A DNA stretch of 6,086 nucleotides from Alphaproteobacteria bacterium (lineage in GTDB: Bacteria; Pseudomonadota; Alphaproteobacteria; UBA6615): positions 1 to 6,086 of the forward strand of contig JAURLR010000150.1 of assembly GCA_030831135.1 (NCBI GenBank), read 5' to 3'. Positions 1 through 5,640 of this stretch are shown piece by piece. A program made the position numbers and the translations under genes. The notes below the pieces were generated by a model, which was not told where the DNA came from, searched no databases, and saw only the letters and a list, made by a program, of their open reading frames with translations. Each line of letters starts with the position of its first letter. Position 1 is the first letter of the stretch.

Positions 1-198
1 CAGCACATAGCGCAGCTTGGCCATCGCGTTCTTGCGCAATGCGGCCTCGCCGGCATTCACCGGCCCGACAATAGAAACCTCGGTTCCGCTGCGGGAATCC
101 ACAGCGCAGACCTTTACAGAATTGCCGATGGCGGAGAACTCGAAGATGACATCTCCGTGCTCGGTATTTCTGTGGCCTGCATGACGGCGTGGCGTCAT
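1..198 (-). CDS. Small conserved protein resembling DUF6898 (5' part, runs off left edge)
   Basis: The frame is open from an ATG at 198 to the window edge, giving 66 codons without a stop. The protein opens MTPRRHAGHRNTEHGDV, then has a compact conserved-looking segment: VIFEFSAIGNSVKVCAVD, then GTEVSIVGPVNAGEAALRKN, then AKLRYVL. From memory this matches a small alphaproteobacterial family of unknown function (DUF6898), whose members carry the same sequence of a VIFEF strand, a GN-VKV strand, a GTEVSIVGP turn and a C-terminal KLRYVL helix. Members are only slightly longer than what is seen here, so most of the protein is probably present. An AAGGG ribosome-binding site lies 7 bases before the start (206-210, minus strand). 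No signal peptide or membrane segment is visible. The gene is divergent from the cupin gene. The function is unknown; the family assignment rests on recalled motif similarity only. Confidence 0.72.
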   Translation of the reverse strand, partial: MTPRRHAGHRNTEHGDVIFEFSAIGNSVKVCAVDSRSGTEVSIVGPVNAGEAALRKNAMAKLRYVL

Positions 199-229
199 TG
201 GACATCCCTTCGGGTTGATGGCCCCGGCA

Positions 230-258
230 TGGTCAGTTTTTCAAATTCATCGTATGAT
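230..258 (+). promoter_or_regulatory. Candidate promoter of the cupin gene
   Basis: A TATGAT -10 box (253-258, five of six consensus bases) stands 17 bases after TGGTCA (230-235, four of six matches to TTGACA). Transcription would begin near 265, about 25 bases before the cupin ATG, which fits the short 91-base divergent gap. The call rests on consensus match and spacing alone. Confidence 0.35.
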
Positions 259-289
259 TGCCAAACCGACCAACGGGGAGACAGCCATC

Positions 290-676
290 ATGACAACAGC
301 AAAACACAAATTTAACGTTAACCACGCCAAAGCTGCCGAATGGACACCAGGCCTGCGTTCGGATTTCGAATATCGCGATCTCGGGATCAAGGACGCCACC
401 AACGGCGCATTCGACGCCCACATCATCCGGATCGCCGATCCGTCTGCCGACCATGAGACCGGGACCCACGCCCATCTGACCGACTTCCAGATGATTTATG
501 TGTTGCAGGGCTCCGCGCGGTTCTGGTTTGACGGCGAAGGCGAGATCGAGGTCACCAAGGGATCCTGCTTCTATCAACCGGACGGAATCATGCACAACGC
601 GCTCTGGATGTCGGACGACTGCGAACTTCTGGAGATCGCATCCCCGGGCAAGTTCGAAACGGTCACACCGGACTGA
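290..676 (+). CDS. Single-domain cupin protein
   Basis: This encodes a 128-residue protein of the small RmlC-like cupin type. Cupin motif 1 is GTHAHLTDFQMIYVLQG (residues 58-74), supplying His60 and His62. Gln67 stands where the metal-binding Glu is usual. Motif 2 is GSCFYQPDGIMHN (91-103), with the PDG turn and His102 as third histidine ligand. The fold predicts a small beta barrel binding one divalent metal in the cytoplasm. The substrate cannot be read from the sequence: such proteins include dioxygenases, isomerases and sensor or storage proteins. The ATG at 290 is preferred because GGGGAG (275-280) sits 9 bases before it and the conserved protein begins soon after. An upstream in-frame ATG at 215 would add 25 residues of low-complexity character and has no good ribosome-binding site. 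The gene stands alone: gcdH begins 104 bases later with its own repeats upstream. Confidence 0.85.
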   Translation: MTTAKHKFNVNHAKAAEWTPGLRSDFEYRDLGIKDATNGAFDAHIIRIADPSADHETGTHAHLTDFQMIYVLQGSARFWFDGEGEIEVTKGSCFYQPDGIMHNALWMSDDCELLEIASPGKFETVTPD

Positions 677-714
677 CCACCCGCGTCACCGTCTCATTTG
701 GTGAACAAGTTGCC

Positions 715-740
715 ATGTCCAATTCGGTGAATTAGGACAT
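715..740. promoter_or_regulatory. Inverted repeat upstream of gcdH (operator candidate)
   Basis: The left arm ATGTCCAATTC (715-725) is followed by a GGT loop (726-728) and then by GAATT (729-733), one extra A (734) and GGACAT (735-740). The arms pair completely apart from that single A. The element ends 40 bases before the gcdH ATG. A weak promoter overlapping it is possible (TTGCCA at 710-715 as -35), but no good -10 is visible. No T tract follows, so it does not look like a terminator of the cupin gene. A regulator-binding site is the likelier reading. Confidence 0.45.
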
Positions 741-752
741 GTCGCTAGACAT
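739..752. promoter_or_regulatory. Second inverted repeat, ATGTC-GCTA-GACAT, upstream of gcdH
   Basis: This is a perfect 5-base inverted repeat, ATGTC (739-743) and GACAT (748-752), around GCTA. It shares its left half with the perfect palindrome GACATGTC (736-743) and overlaps the end of the larger repeat at 715-740. The same half-site thus occurs four times within 38 bases, which suggests several bound dimers of one regulator, about 30 bases before the gcdH start. Confidence 0.4.
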
Positions 753-780
753 GCATCTGTGCAAAATCGGAGTTTTCAAC

Positions 781-2004
781 ATGAGTCTCGCTTCAGAATC
801 CTCAGGCGGTACATCGCCGAAAGAAAAGGCACGGTTCAAGTGGGAAGACCCGCTTCTGCTGGAAGATTCGCTCACCGAAGAAGAGCGGATGGTCCGCGAC
901 ACGGCGCAGTCCTATGCACAGGAAAAGCTGATGCCGCGCGTGCTGGAGGCCAACCGCAACGAGGTCTTCCATCGTGAAATCATGAACGAGCTCGGCGAGC
1001 TTGGTCTGCTGGGCTCAACCCTGCCGGAAAAATACGGCTGCGCTGGCGTCAACAACGTCTGCTACGGCCTGATCGCCCGCGAAGTCGAGCGTGTGGATTC
1101 CGGATATCGTTCCGCATTGTCCGTCCAGTCGTCCCTCGTGATGTGGCCGATCTATGCCTATGGCTCGGAAGACCAGCGCATGAAGTACCTGCCCAAGCTC
1201 GCGACGGGCGAATGGGTTGGTGCCTTCGGTCTGACCGAGCCCGATCACGGTTCGGATCCCGGCAGCATGGTGACGCGGGCCAAATCCGTGGATGGCGGCT
1301 TTCTGCTGAACGGCGCGAAGATGTGGATTTCCAACGCCCCGATCGCCGATGTGTTCGTGGTCTGGGCCAAGGATGACGAAGGCGTCATTCGCGGCTTCAT
1401 TCTGGAGCGCGGCATGGAGGGAATTTCGACCCCGAAAATCGAGGGGAAATTCTCCCTCCGGGCCTCATCGACGGGCGAAATCGCGATGGACGATGTCTTC
1501 GTTCCTGCCGAGAACCAGCTTCCCAATGCGCGTGGTCTGGGCGGCCCGTTCGGCTGCCTGAACAAGGCGCGCTACGGAATTTCCTGGGGTGCACTGGGCG
1601 CTGCAGAATTCTGCTGGCATGCCGCACGCGACTACACCATGGAGCGCAAGCAGTTCGGGCGCCCGCTGGCGGCCAATCAGCTGATCCAGAAAAAGCTCGC
1701 CGACATGCAGACCGAAATCACGCTTGGCCTGCATGCCTGTCTGCAACTCGGTCGCCTGATGGATGCCGACAAATCAACGCCCGAGATGATCTCGCTCCTC
1801 AAGCGCAACAACGCCGGCAAGTCGCTCGACATTGCCCGGGTCGCCCGCGACATGCATGGTGGCAACGGGATTTCCGACGAGTACCACGTCATCCGGCACG
1901 TCATGAATCTGGAATCGGTGAACACCTACGAGGGCACGCATGACATCCATGCGCTGATCCTGGGGCGCGCCCAGACCGGTATTCAGTCGTTTACGGGAGC
2001 CTGA
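781..2004 (+). CDS. gcdH: Glutaryl-CoA dehydrogenase (FAD, decarboxylating)
   Basis: The enzyme oxidises and decarboxylates glutaryl-CoA to crotonyl-CoA and CO2, passing electrons to electron-transfer flavoprotein, in lysine, tryptophan and aromatic acid breakdown. It is a soluble acyl-CoA dehydrogenase of 407 residues, normal for a bacterial GcdH. Family signatures are in order: [17 protein letters not shown] near the N-terminus (21-37), [16 protein letters not shown] (106-121) with the substrate-carboxylate Arg110, [15 protein letters not shown] (149-163), [20 protein letters not shown] (178-197), the [20 protein letters not shown] helix (288-307), RDMHGGNGI (356-364), and [20 protein letters not shown] (381-400) with catalytic base Glu384. 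The ATG at 781 is chosen because CGGAG (768-772) lies 8 bases before it. An in-frame ATG at 739 has AGGA only one base away and lies inside the upstream repeats. No frameshift or missing key residue is seen. No partner gene is adjacent; repeats at 715-752 may control it. Confidence 0.96.
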   Translation: MSLASESSGGTSPKEKARFKWEDPLLLEDSLTEEERMVRDTAQSYAQEKLMPRVLEANRNEVFHREIMNELGELGLLGSTLPEKYGCAGVNNVCYGLIAREVERVDSGYRSALSVQSSLVMWPIYAYGSEDQRMKYLPKLATGEWVGAFGLTEPDHGSDPGSMVTRAKSVDGGFLLNGAKMWISNAPIADVFVVWAKDDEGVIRGFILERGMEGISTPKIEGKFSLRASSTGEIAMDDVFVPAENQLPNARGLGGPFGCLNKARYGISWGALGAAEFCWHAARDYTMERKQFGRPLAANQLIQKKLADMQTEITLGLHACLQLGRLMDADKSTPEMISLLKRNNAGKSLDIARVARDMHGGNGISDEYHVIRHVMNLESVNTYEGTHDIHALILGRAQTGIQSFTGA

Positions 2005-2005
2005 T

Positions 2006-2026
2006 CGCGGGGCATCAGCCCTCGCG
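2006..2026. other. Hairpin at the gcdH / marR convergent junction
   Basis: CGCGGGG-type left arm (2006-2012) pairs with CCC-T-CGCG (2019-2026), with a six-base loop and one bulged T at 2022. It lies just past the gcdH stop and spans the stop of the convergent gene. There is no T tract on either side, so it is not a standard intrinsic terminator. It may slow or end convergent transcription, or be chance in GC-rich sequence. Confidence 0.25.
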
Positions 2027-2605
2027 CGGGACCATCGGATCGAAGTTGATGCAGACGCGTTGTGCGTCTTCACATGACAAGTCTGCCTGCTTGTAGCCGC
2101 AGCGCATGTTGCCGTCTTCCGTGGCTCCCTGAAAATGGCCACAGGATGTGCAGATACCCATGTCCTGCCCGCCGCATCGCGTCTGCATGTTTGAACACAG
2201 CGCGTTCAGCCCCTGCGCCATCGTATCCACGACATCGGCCGGCAAGCGTTCAATCGCCAGATCGAGACAGTTGAGCGGGTCTTCGGCCAGAAGCAACTTC
2301 CCGTCCGCGGTCAATTCAATGTGCCGCACACGTTTGTCCTCGGGATCAGTCACGCGGGTCAGATAACCCTTTTTCTCGAGGGCATTGAGGGTCTGGCTGG
2401 CTGTTCCCTTGGTCGTTCCAAGGAATACAGCCAAGGCACCCGGCGTCCTTGAGAAGCGATTCGCCTGCGCAAGAAAGCGCAAACTGTCCCACTGAGCCGG
2501 GTTCAAGCCATGACAATATTGCAGACCACGTGCCATCCGACCGATGCGGTCGAGCAGCCGTGAAAGGCTCTCTTTCTCAGCGTTATCAGAGGCTTGCGTG
2601 CTCAT
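2015..2605 (-). CDS. MarR-type regulator with C-terminal cysteine cluster
   Basis: This is a 196-residue predicted DNA-binding repressor or sensor. A MarR winged helix-turn-helix occupies about residues 35-105: the recognition part is GTTKGTASQTLNALEKKGYL (63-82) and the wing is DPEDKRVRHIELTADG (87-102). Usual MarR proteins are about 140-160 residues; here about 50 extra residues carry Cys144, Cys152, Cys155, Cys169, Cys178 and Cys185, including a CTSC knuckle and C-x13-C-x8-C-x6-C spacing, which suggests bound Zn or an Fe-S cluster. Further cysteines are Cys31, Cys113 and Cys137. I recall similar tails on uncharacterised MarR proteins but no defined function. The ATG at 2605 is chosen because AAAGG precedes it closely on the minus strand. 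The frame stays open upstream to 2791, but that part crosses the promoter region and looks non-coding. It is divergent from the sigma factor gene and likely regulates it and itself. Confidence 0.88.
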   Translation of the reverse strand: MSTQASDNAEKESLSRLLDRIGRMARGLQYCHGLNPAQWDSLRFLAQANRFSRTPGALAVFLGTTKGTASQTLNALEKKGYLTRVTDPEDKRVRHIELTADGKLLLAEDPLNCLDLAIERLPADVVDTMAQGLNALCSNMQTRCGGQDMGICTSCGHFQGATEDGNMRCGYKQADLSCEDAQRVCINFDPMVPREG

Positions 2606-2646
2606 TTGGCCTTTTCTGCAATGCGCATAATCCACATGATTTGTCG

Positions 2647-2652
2647 TCGATA
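2647..2652. promoter_or_regulatory. Possible operator half-site TCGATA in the marR leader
   Basis: TCGATA here equals the right half of the perfect palindrome at 2670-2682. It lies between the marR promoter candidate and the marR start, 24 bases from the matching half of the palindrome. A six-base match alone is weak; it is listed because of the two better copies nearby. Confidence 0.25.
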
Positions 2653-2665
2653 TTGGATCATCTGG

Positions 2666-2695
2666 ATAGTATCGAGTCGATATAGACTTGTTGAA
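2666..2695 (-). promoter_or_regulatory. Candidate promoter of the Cys-rich marR gene
   Basis: On the minus strand, TTCAAC (2690-2695) is followed after 18 bases by TACTAT (2666-2671, four of six matches to TATAAT). The perfect 13-base palindrome lies almost wholly in the spacer and touches the -10 box, a typical position for repression. It overlaps the opposing rpoH -35 box, so the two promoters would compete for polymerase. Confidence 0.3.
2670..2682. promoter_or_regulatory. Perfect 13-base palindrome, operator site 1
   Basis: TATCGA-G-TCGATA is a perfect inverted repeat around a central G. It ends six bases before the rpoH -35 candidate and lies in the marR promoter spacer. With the base before it, the 12-mer GTATCGAGTCGA (2669-2680) recurs exactly at 2723-2734. 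Size and symmetry suit a MarR dimer, so the adjacent regulator is the natural candidate ligand. Confidence 0.55.
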
Positions 2696-2716
2696 CTGAC
2701 CAGCCGTGCGTATATT
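2688..2716 (+). promoter_or_regulatory. Candidate housekeeping promoter of rpoH
   Basis: TTGTTG (2688-2693) is followed after exactly 17 bases by TATATT (2711-2716, five of six matches to TATAAT). Transcription would begin near 2723, at the first base of the second copy of the repeat, leaving a leader of about 83 bases before the sigma-factor ATG. The sequence looks sigma-70-like rather than heat-shock-like, as no CCCCAT-type -10 is present. Confidence 0.5.
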
Positions 2717-2723
2717 GTACTCG

Positions 2724-2736
2724 TATCGAGTCGAAA
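2724..2736. promoter_or_regulatory. Near-palindrome, operator site 2 over the rpoH start
   Basis: TATCGA-G-TCGAAA matches site 1 at 12 of 13 positions and sits 54 bases further along, close to a whole number of helical turns. It covers the predicted rpoH transcription start, a repressing position. It overlaps another perfect inverted repeat, ACTCG-TAT-CGAGT (2719-2731), so the exact bound register is uncertain. Confidence 0.5.
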
Positions 2737-2747
2737 CCATAAGCAAA

Positions 2748-2782
2748 CGCCGACCCTGGCTCCGATATAGCCCCTGTCGGCG
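2748..2782 (+). promoter_or_regulatory. Hairpin in the rpoH leader RNA
   Basis: CGCCGAC (2748-2754) pairs perfectly with GTCGGCG (2776-2782). Inside, GGCT (2758-2761) pairs with AGCC (2769-2772) around a seven-base loop, with a three-by-three CCU internal loop between the two stems. It ends seven bases before the AAAGGA ribosome-binding site (2790-2795). No T tract follows, so termination is unlikely. A role in translation or mRNA stability is possible, but the ribosome-binding site itself is not inside the stem. Confidence 0.45.
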
Positions 2783-2805
2783 ATTTGTCAAAGGAATGCA
2801 ACATT

Positions 2806-3699
2806 ATGGCTGCTTTCGCATCACAAGCTATCGAACAGGGCAACCGCCGCTACGCCAATGCGGTCATGAAGGCTCCCATCCTCGAACGTGAGGAGGAGTT
2901 TGAACTCGCGCGCCGCTGGCGTGAAGAGGATGACGAGAAGGCCCTGCACAAACTGATCGAGGCCTATGCGCGCTATGTCCTGAAAATGGCATGGAAGTTC
3001 CGCGGCTATGGTCTGCCGGTCGGTGACCTGGTGCAGGAAGGCAATATCGGTCTGATGGAAGCCGCCCAGCGCTTTGAAACCACGCATAACGCGCGCTTCT
3101 CGACCTATGCCTCGTGGTGGATCATGGCCGCCATTCAGGACCATATCCTGCGCAACACTTCGATTGTACGAGTGGCGACGACCCCGGCGCAGCGTCGGTT
3201 GTTCTTCAACCTGCGTAAGGTACGCGCCCAGATTGCCACGGGCATTGATGGCGAGTTGACGGATGCCGACCGCGAACTGGTCGCCGACAAGTTGCAGGTC
3301 AAGGTTTCGGACGTGATGCGGATGGAAGCCCATCTGGGCGGACCGGACAATTCGCTCAACGCCAGCTATGGCGACGAGGATGATTTCGAGTTTCAGGACG
3401 CCCTGCCCGATCACGGCCCCAATCCTGAGGACATCACAGCATCCCATCATGATGGCAAGGTCCGTTCGGCCTGGGTTGAGGATGCGCTGGAAACCCTGAG
3501 CGAACGCGAGCGAGAAATCATCGTCCAGCGTTTCCTCAGCGAAGAGAAGAATACGCTTTCAGATATCGGCGAAACCTTCGGGGTCAGCAAGGAGCGTATC
3601 CGCCAGATCGAGGCCAAGGCGCTCGACAAGCTGAAAGTGGCACTCGCGACCCATGGTGACGATGCCAAGGCGATTCTGGACAATGATCTGGTGGTGTGA
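2806..3699 (+). CDS. rpoH: RpoH-family alternative sigma factor (sigma-32 type), atypical region 2
   Basis: This RNA polymerase sigma factor of 297 residues directs polymerase to heat-shock or stress promoters. Region 2.1-2.2 includes LVQEGNIGLMEAAQRF (75-90); region 2.3 is FSTYASWWI (98-106) with the paired melting tryptophans Trp104-Trp105. The RpoH signature box is QRRLFFNLR (129-137), one residue off the usual QRKLFFNLR. Region 4 contains LSEREREIIVQRFL (231-244) and the helix-turn-helix LSDIGETFGVSKERIRQIEA (251-270). Odd points are Met107, where Arg or Lys normally follows WWI, and Thr118 in RNTSIVR, where a Trp is usual (RNW). Alphaproteobacteria often have several RpoH proteins; the divergence suggests a specialised paralogue rather than the main heat-shock factor. 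The ATG at 2806 follows AAAGGA (2790-2795) at 10 bases; an in-frame TTG at 2785 overlaps that site and is unlikely. It is divergent from the Cys-rich MarR gene, which probably controls it. Confidence 0.93.
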   Translation: MAAFASQAIEQGNRRYANAVMKAPILEREEEFELARRWREEDDEKALHKLIEAYARYVLKMAWKFRGYGLPVGDLVQEGNIGLMEAAQRFETTHNARFSTYASWWIMAAIQDHILRNTSIVRVATTPAQRRLFFNLRKVRAQIATGIDGELTDADRELVADKLQVKVSDVMRMEAHLGGPDNSLNASYGDEDDFEFQDALPDHGPNPEDITASHHDGKVRSAWVEDALETLSEREREIIVQRFLSEEKNTLSDIGETFGVSKERIRQIEAKALDKLKVALATHGDDAKAILDNDLVV

Positions 3700-3723
3700 C
3701 GCAACACACCACCTGAAACGACG

Positions 3724-3749
3724 AAGGGCGGCCCATGGCCGCCCTTTTT
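3724..3749 (+). terminator. Intrinsic terminator of rpoH
   Basis: A perfect 10-base-pair stem, AAGGGCGGCC (3724-3733) with GGCCGCCCTT (3737-3746), has a three-base loop and runs into five T (3745-3749). It lies 25 bases after the rpoH stop. It also lies 31 bases past the stop of the convergent ldtR-like gene, but has no T tract in that direction, so it would serve that gene poorly. Confidence 0.92.
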
Positions 3750-3776
3750 GTATTCCGCAGGAGAAAACTTACCTTT

Positions 3777-4262
3777 TCACGCGGCCGTTTCGACCCGGAA
3801 GAATTCGGCGACACGCGTCCCGAAACCGAGCTGTTGCAGCCAGAATCGCTCTACATCACGCAACGCGGCATTGGCGTCGTCGAGCTTTTCCTTGTCGATA
3901 TTGTCGGCAATCGTTTCCACATGGCGCTCGAACATGGTTTCCATCAGGCGGCTCAACTCCAGACCCTTCTCGGTGAGGCGGACCCGCACCGAACGACGAT
4001 CATGGGATGATCGCTCCTGATGAAGATAACCGTGTTCAGTCATCTTCTTGACGTTGTAGGAAACGTTGGAACCGAGATAGTAGCCACGCAGGGTCAACTC
4101 GCCCACGGTCAGCTCATCCCCGCCGATATTGTAAAGGATGAGCGACTGAACGTTGTTGATGTCCCGGATGTCATGGGCTTCGAGCTCGGATTTGATCACC
4201 TCGAGGAATTGGCGATGCATCCGCTCGAGAAGCACGATTGTCGATAGATAGGTCTGTTTCAT
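3777..4262 (-). CDS. ldtR: LdtR-like MarR-family transcriptional regulator
   Basis: This is a 161-residue winged helix-turn-helix DNA-binding protein of the MarR family, probably a dimer. The core is RDINNVQSLILYNIGGDELT (33-52), then VGELTLRGYYLGSNVSYNVKKM (53-74) as helix-turn-helix with the recognition helix, then the wing HDRRSVRVRLTEKG (87-100). The YNIG, RGYYLGSNVSYN and DRRSVRV elements match my memory of LdtR, the alphaproteobacterial regulator described in Liberibacter and rhizobia as controlling an L,D-transpeptidase gene and stress tolerance. PetP-type MarR proteins are close relatives, so the symbol is tentative. Length is normal. The ATG at 4262 is supported by AGGAGA (4271-4276) eight bases upstream on the minus strand. 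It is the second MarR gene here, but has no unusual cysteines and shares little with the first beyond the fold. The oxidoreductase upstream ends in a terminator, so this gene is probably transcribed alone. Confidence 0.87.
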   Translation of the reverse strand: MKQTYLSTIVLLERMHRQFLEVIKSELEAHDIRDINNVQSLILYNIGGDELTVGELTLRGYYLGSNVSYNVKKMTEHGYLHQERSSHDRRSVRVRLTEKGLELSRLMETMFERHVETIADNIDKEKLDDANAALRDVERFWLQQLGFGTRVAEFFRVETAA

Positions 4263-4318
4263 GGCCTGCGTCTCCTGCGTGTCGCGCGCAACTGCTGACG
4301 ATCATGTTCACACCGGCA

Positions 4319-4337
4319 GGTTAATGAGCGCTTAAAC
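4319..4337. promoter_or_regulatory. Imperfect inverted repeat upstream of the ldtR-like gene
   Basis: GGTTAA (4319-4324) and TTAAAC (4332-4337) are imperfect inverted arms around TGAGCGC, 57 bases before the gene's start. MarR regulators often repress themselves through such AT-rich palindromes in their promoters. No convincing -35/-10 pair is visible around it, so this is only a candidate. Confidence 0.25.
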
Positions 4338-4344
4338 AGGAAAC

Positions 4345-4375
4345 GAAAAACCGGCAGGCGTTACGGCCTGCCGGT
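4345..4375 (-). terminator. Intrinsic terminator of the flavin oxidoreductase gene
   Basis: Read on the minus strand, ACCGGCAGGC (4366-4375) pairs perfectly with GCCTGCCGGT (4350-4359) around a six-base loop, followed by a run of T (4346-4350). It begins about 24 bases past the oxidoreductase stop. It separates that transcript from the downstream ldtR-like gene and shows the broken gene kept its normal end. Confidence 0.9.
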
Positions 4376-4398
4376 CACGTAGTGCGGATTGCGGGCCG

Positions 4399-5640
4399 TT
4401 ACTCGGCGGCCTGCACCTGGTCATAGTCAGGGATTTCGAGCTCGGGCAGCACCTTCTCCATGAAGATTTCCAGCTCCTCGATCACGGTTTCTTTGGGGCA
4501 CATCGCGTAATGCCAGATCAGGCAGATATATTCTGCCGGGATCCGCTCATAGGTTTGCTTCCACTCCGCAATCGTGTCCTCGACCGTGCCGCCAATGAAT
4601 ATCCCCGTATCCACCATCCGGTCGATCAGCGCGTCTTGTGTATCGGCACCCTCGACGAGGAACGGGAAGAACGAGCCATAGATGTTCTTGTAGAATTCAG
4701 CGTCATAATCGGCGAGTTGCTGACGGAAATGCGCCTTGTCCCGCGAGAAATGCGGCCAGCGCACAATCGTCTGGTTCGCGCCGAACGCCAGATCCCGGCC
4801 ATGCTTGCGGCCCTCATCGACATAGACATTCGCCAGTTCCACCAGATGATCGGTGGGCGTGAAATAGACCGGCGAAAACCCGTTTCGCGCACAGAAACGG
4901 ATCGACTCCGGGCTGGAACTGACCGCCACGAAAACCGGCGGGTGCGGGTCCTGATAGGGTTTCGGCACGACCGATACCCGGCGCACCGTTGAGCCATCGG
5001 CGTCGATCTCCCCGGGCGCGCCCATACGTTGGGCCACACCGGCTGCGGGAAAATTTGCAACGCCGGTGTCATAAGGATAAGGCGCCTTGTAATACTTCCC
5101 GTCGAAGGCGACGGTCTCCTCGCGCCAGCACTCGACAACCTGCAGCACGCGTTCTTCGAACAATTCGCGGTTGCGTTCGTCGACTTCCCCGCCATCCGAT
5201 GACGTGGCCTGCGCATCCACATACTGACCCAGAATATGCGCCCAGCGGGCCTGATAGCCTCGTGCAAAACCCGCGAAATACTTGCCGTTTGTCATGTGAT
5301 CGAGGACGGCCATCTCTTCGGCCATCCGGATCGGGTCTCGGGTTGCCGCAACATAGCCGATCGCACCGACCCGGGCATTCTTCACATGCTGGGACCACAT
5401 GGCGTTCACCACGCCGGGATTGGGGGCGAGTTCGTAACCTTCAGAGTGGAGATGATGCTCGATGGTACTGACCGCCTAGGCCCCCATCTGATCGGCGGCT
5501 TTCACGATATCGATCGAATCATGCAGGACCCGATTGTAGAGGTCGCGATCCCGGCCAATCGGCCGTTTTGCCGCCCGGTCCGCTTCGTTTTCGGCCGGCA
5601 GCACCGGGTACATCTGCACGATTACTTTTGGCTTCGCCAT
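4399..5640 (-). pseudogene. Luciferase-like (LLM) flavin-dependent oxidoreductase, interrupted by an amber codon
   Basis: The frame from ATG 5640 to TAA 4399-4401 holds 413 positions, normal for a long LLM-class protein, but codon 55 is TAG (5476-5478). Before it are 54 residues, MAKPKVIVQMYPVLPA (1-16) to IVKAADQMGA. After it the same frame continues with AVSTIEHHLHSEGYELAPNP (56-75), ATRDPIRMAEEMAVLDHMTN, FAGFARGYQARW, RRVSVVPKPYQDPHPPVFVA and a C-terminal GTVEDTIAEWK helix. These are hallmarks of FMN-dependent bacterial-luciferase-like TIM barrels; the substrate is unknown. AAGGGAG precedes the ATG. Both halves look conserved with no frameshift, so the lesion is one substitution, perhaps TGG (Trp) to TAG. 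Restart at GTG 5412 would give 337 residues but lose the first strands and the EHH motif, probably inactive. Alternatives are sequencing error or amber suppression. The gene has its own terminator and is divergent from hemB. Confidence 0.82.

Noticed and set aside
200..205. GGACAT upstream of the DUF6898-like gene as another copy of the gcdH upstream half-site
   Set aside because: It is a single six-base match without a partner arm and overlaps the gene's ribosome-binding region; chance is the simpler explanation.
216..244. Heat-shock-like promoter for the minus-strand DUF6898-like gene: TTGAAA (239-244) and CCATCA (216-221) at 17 bases
   Set aside because: The predicted start (about 209) would fall on the ribosome-binding site at 206-210, leaving no room for ribosome entry, and the -10 match is poor.
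686..704. Hairpin TCACC/GGTGA after the cupin gene as a terminator
   Set aside because: Only five base pairs with a nine-base loop and no T tract follow.
2606..2791. The longer 258-residue version of the Cys-rich MarR protein starting at 2791
   Set aside because: The added 62 residues cover the promoter and operator region, have no MarR-like character, and a good ribosome-binding site precedes the ATG at 2605.
2821..3450. Long minus-strand open frame of 209 codons inside rpoH
   Set aside because: It is a shadow of rpoH codons, has no recognisable domain, and the plus-strand protein is unmistakable.
4510..4992. Plus-strand open frames within the oxidoreductase gene (4510-4992, 4989-5471, 5236-5925)
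   Set aside because: They are antisense shadows; their translations are Arg/Pro/His-rich with no known motifs, while the minus-strand frame has clear LLM motifs.
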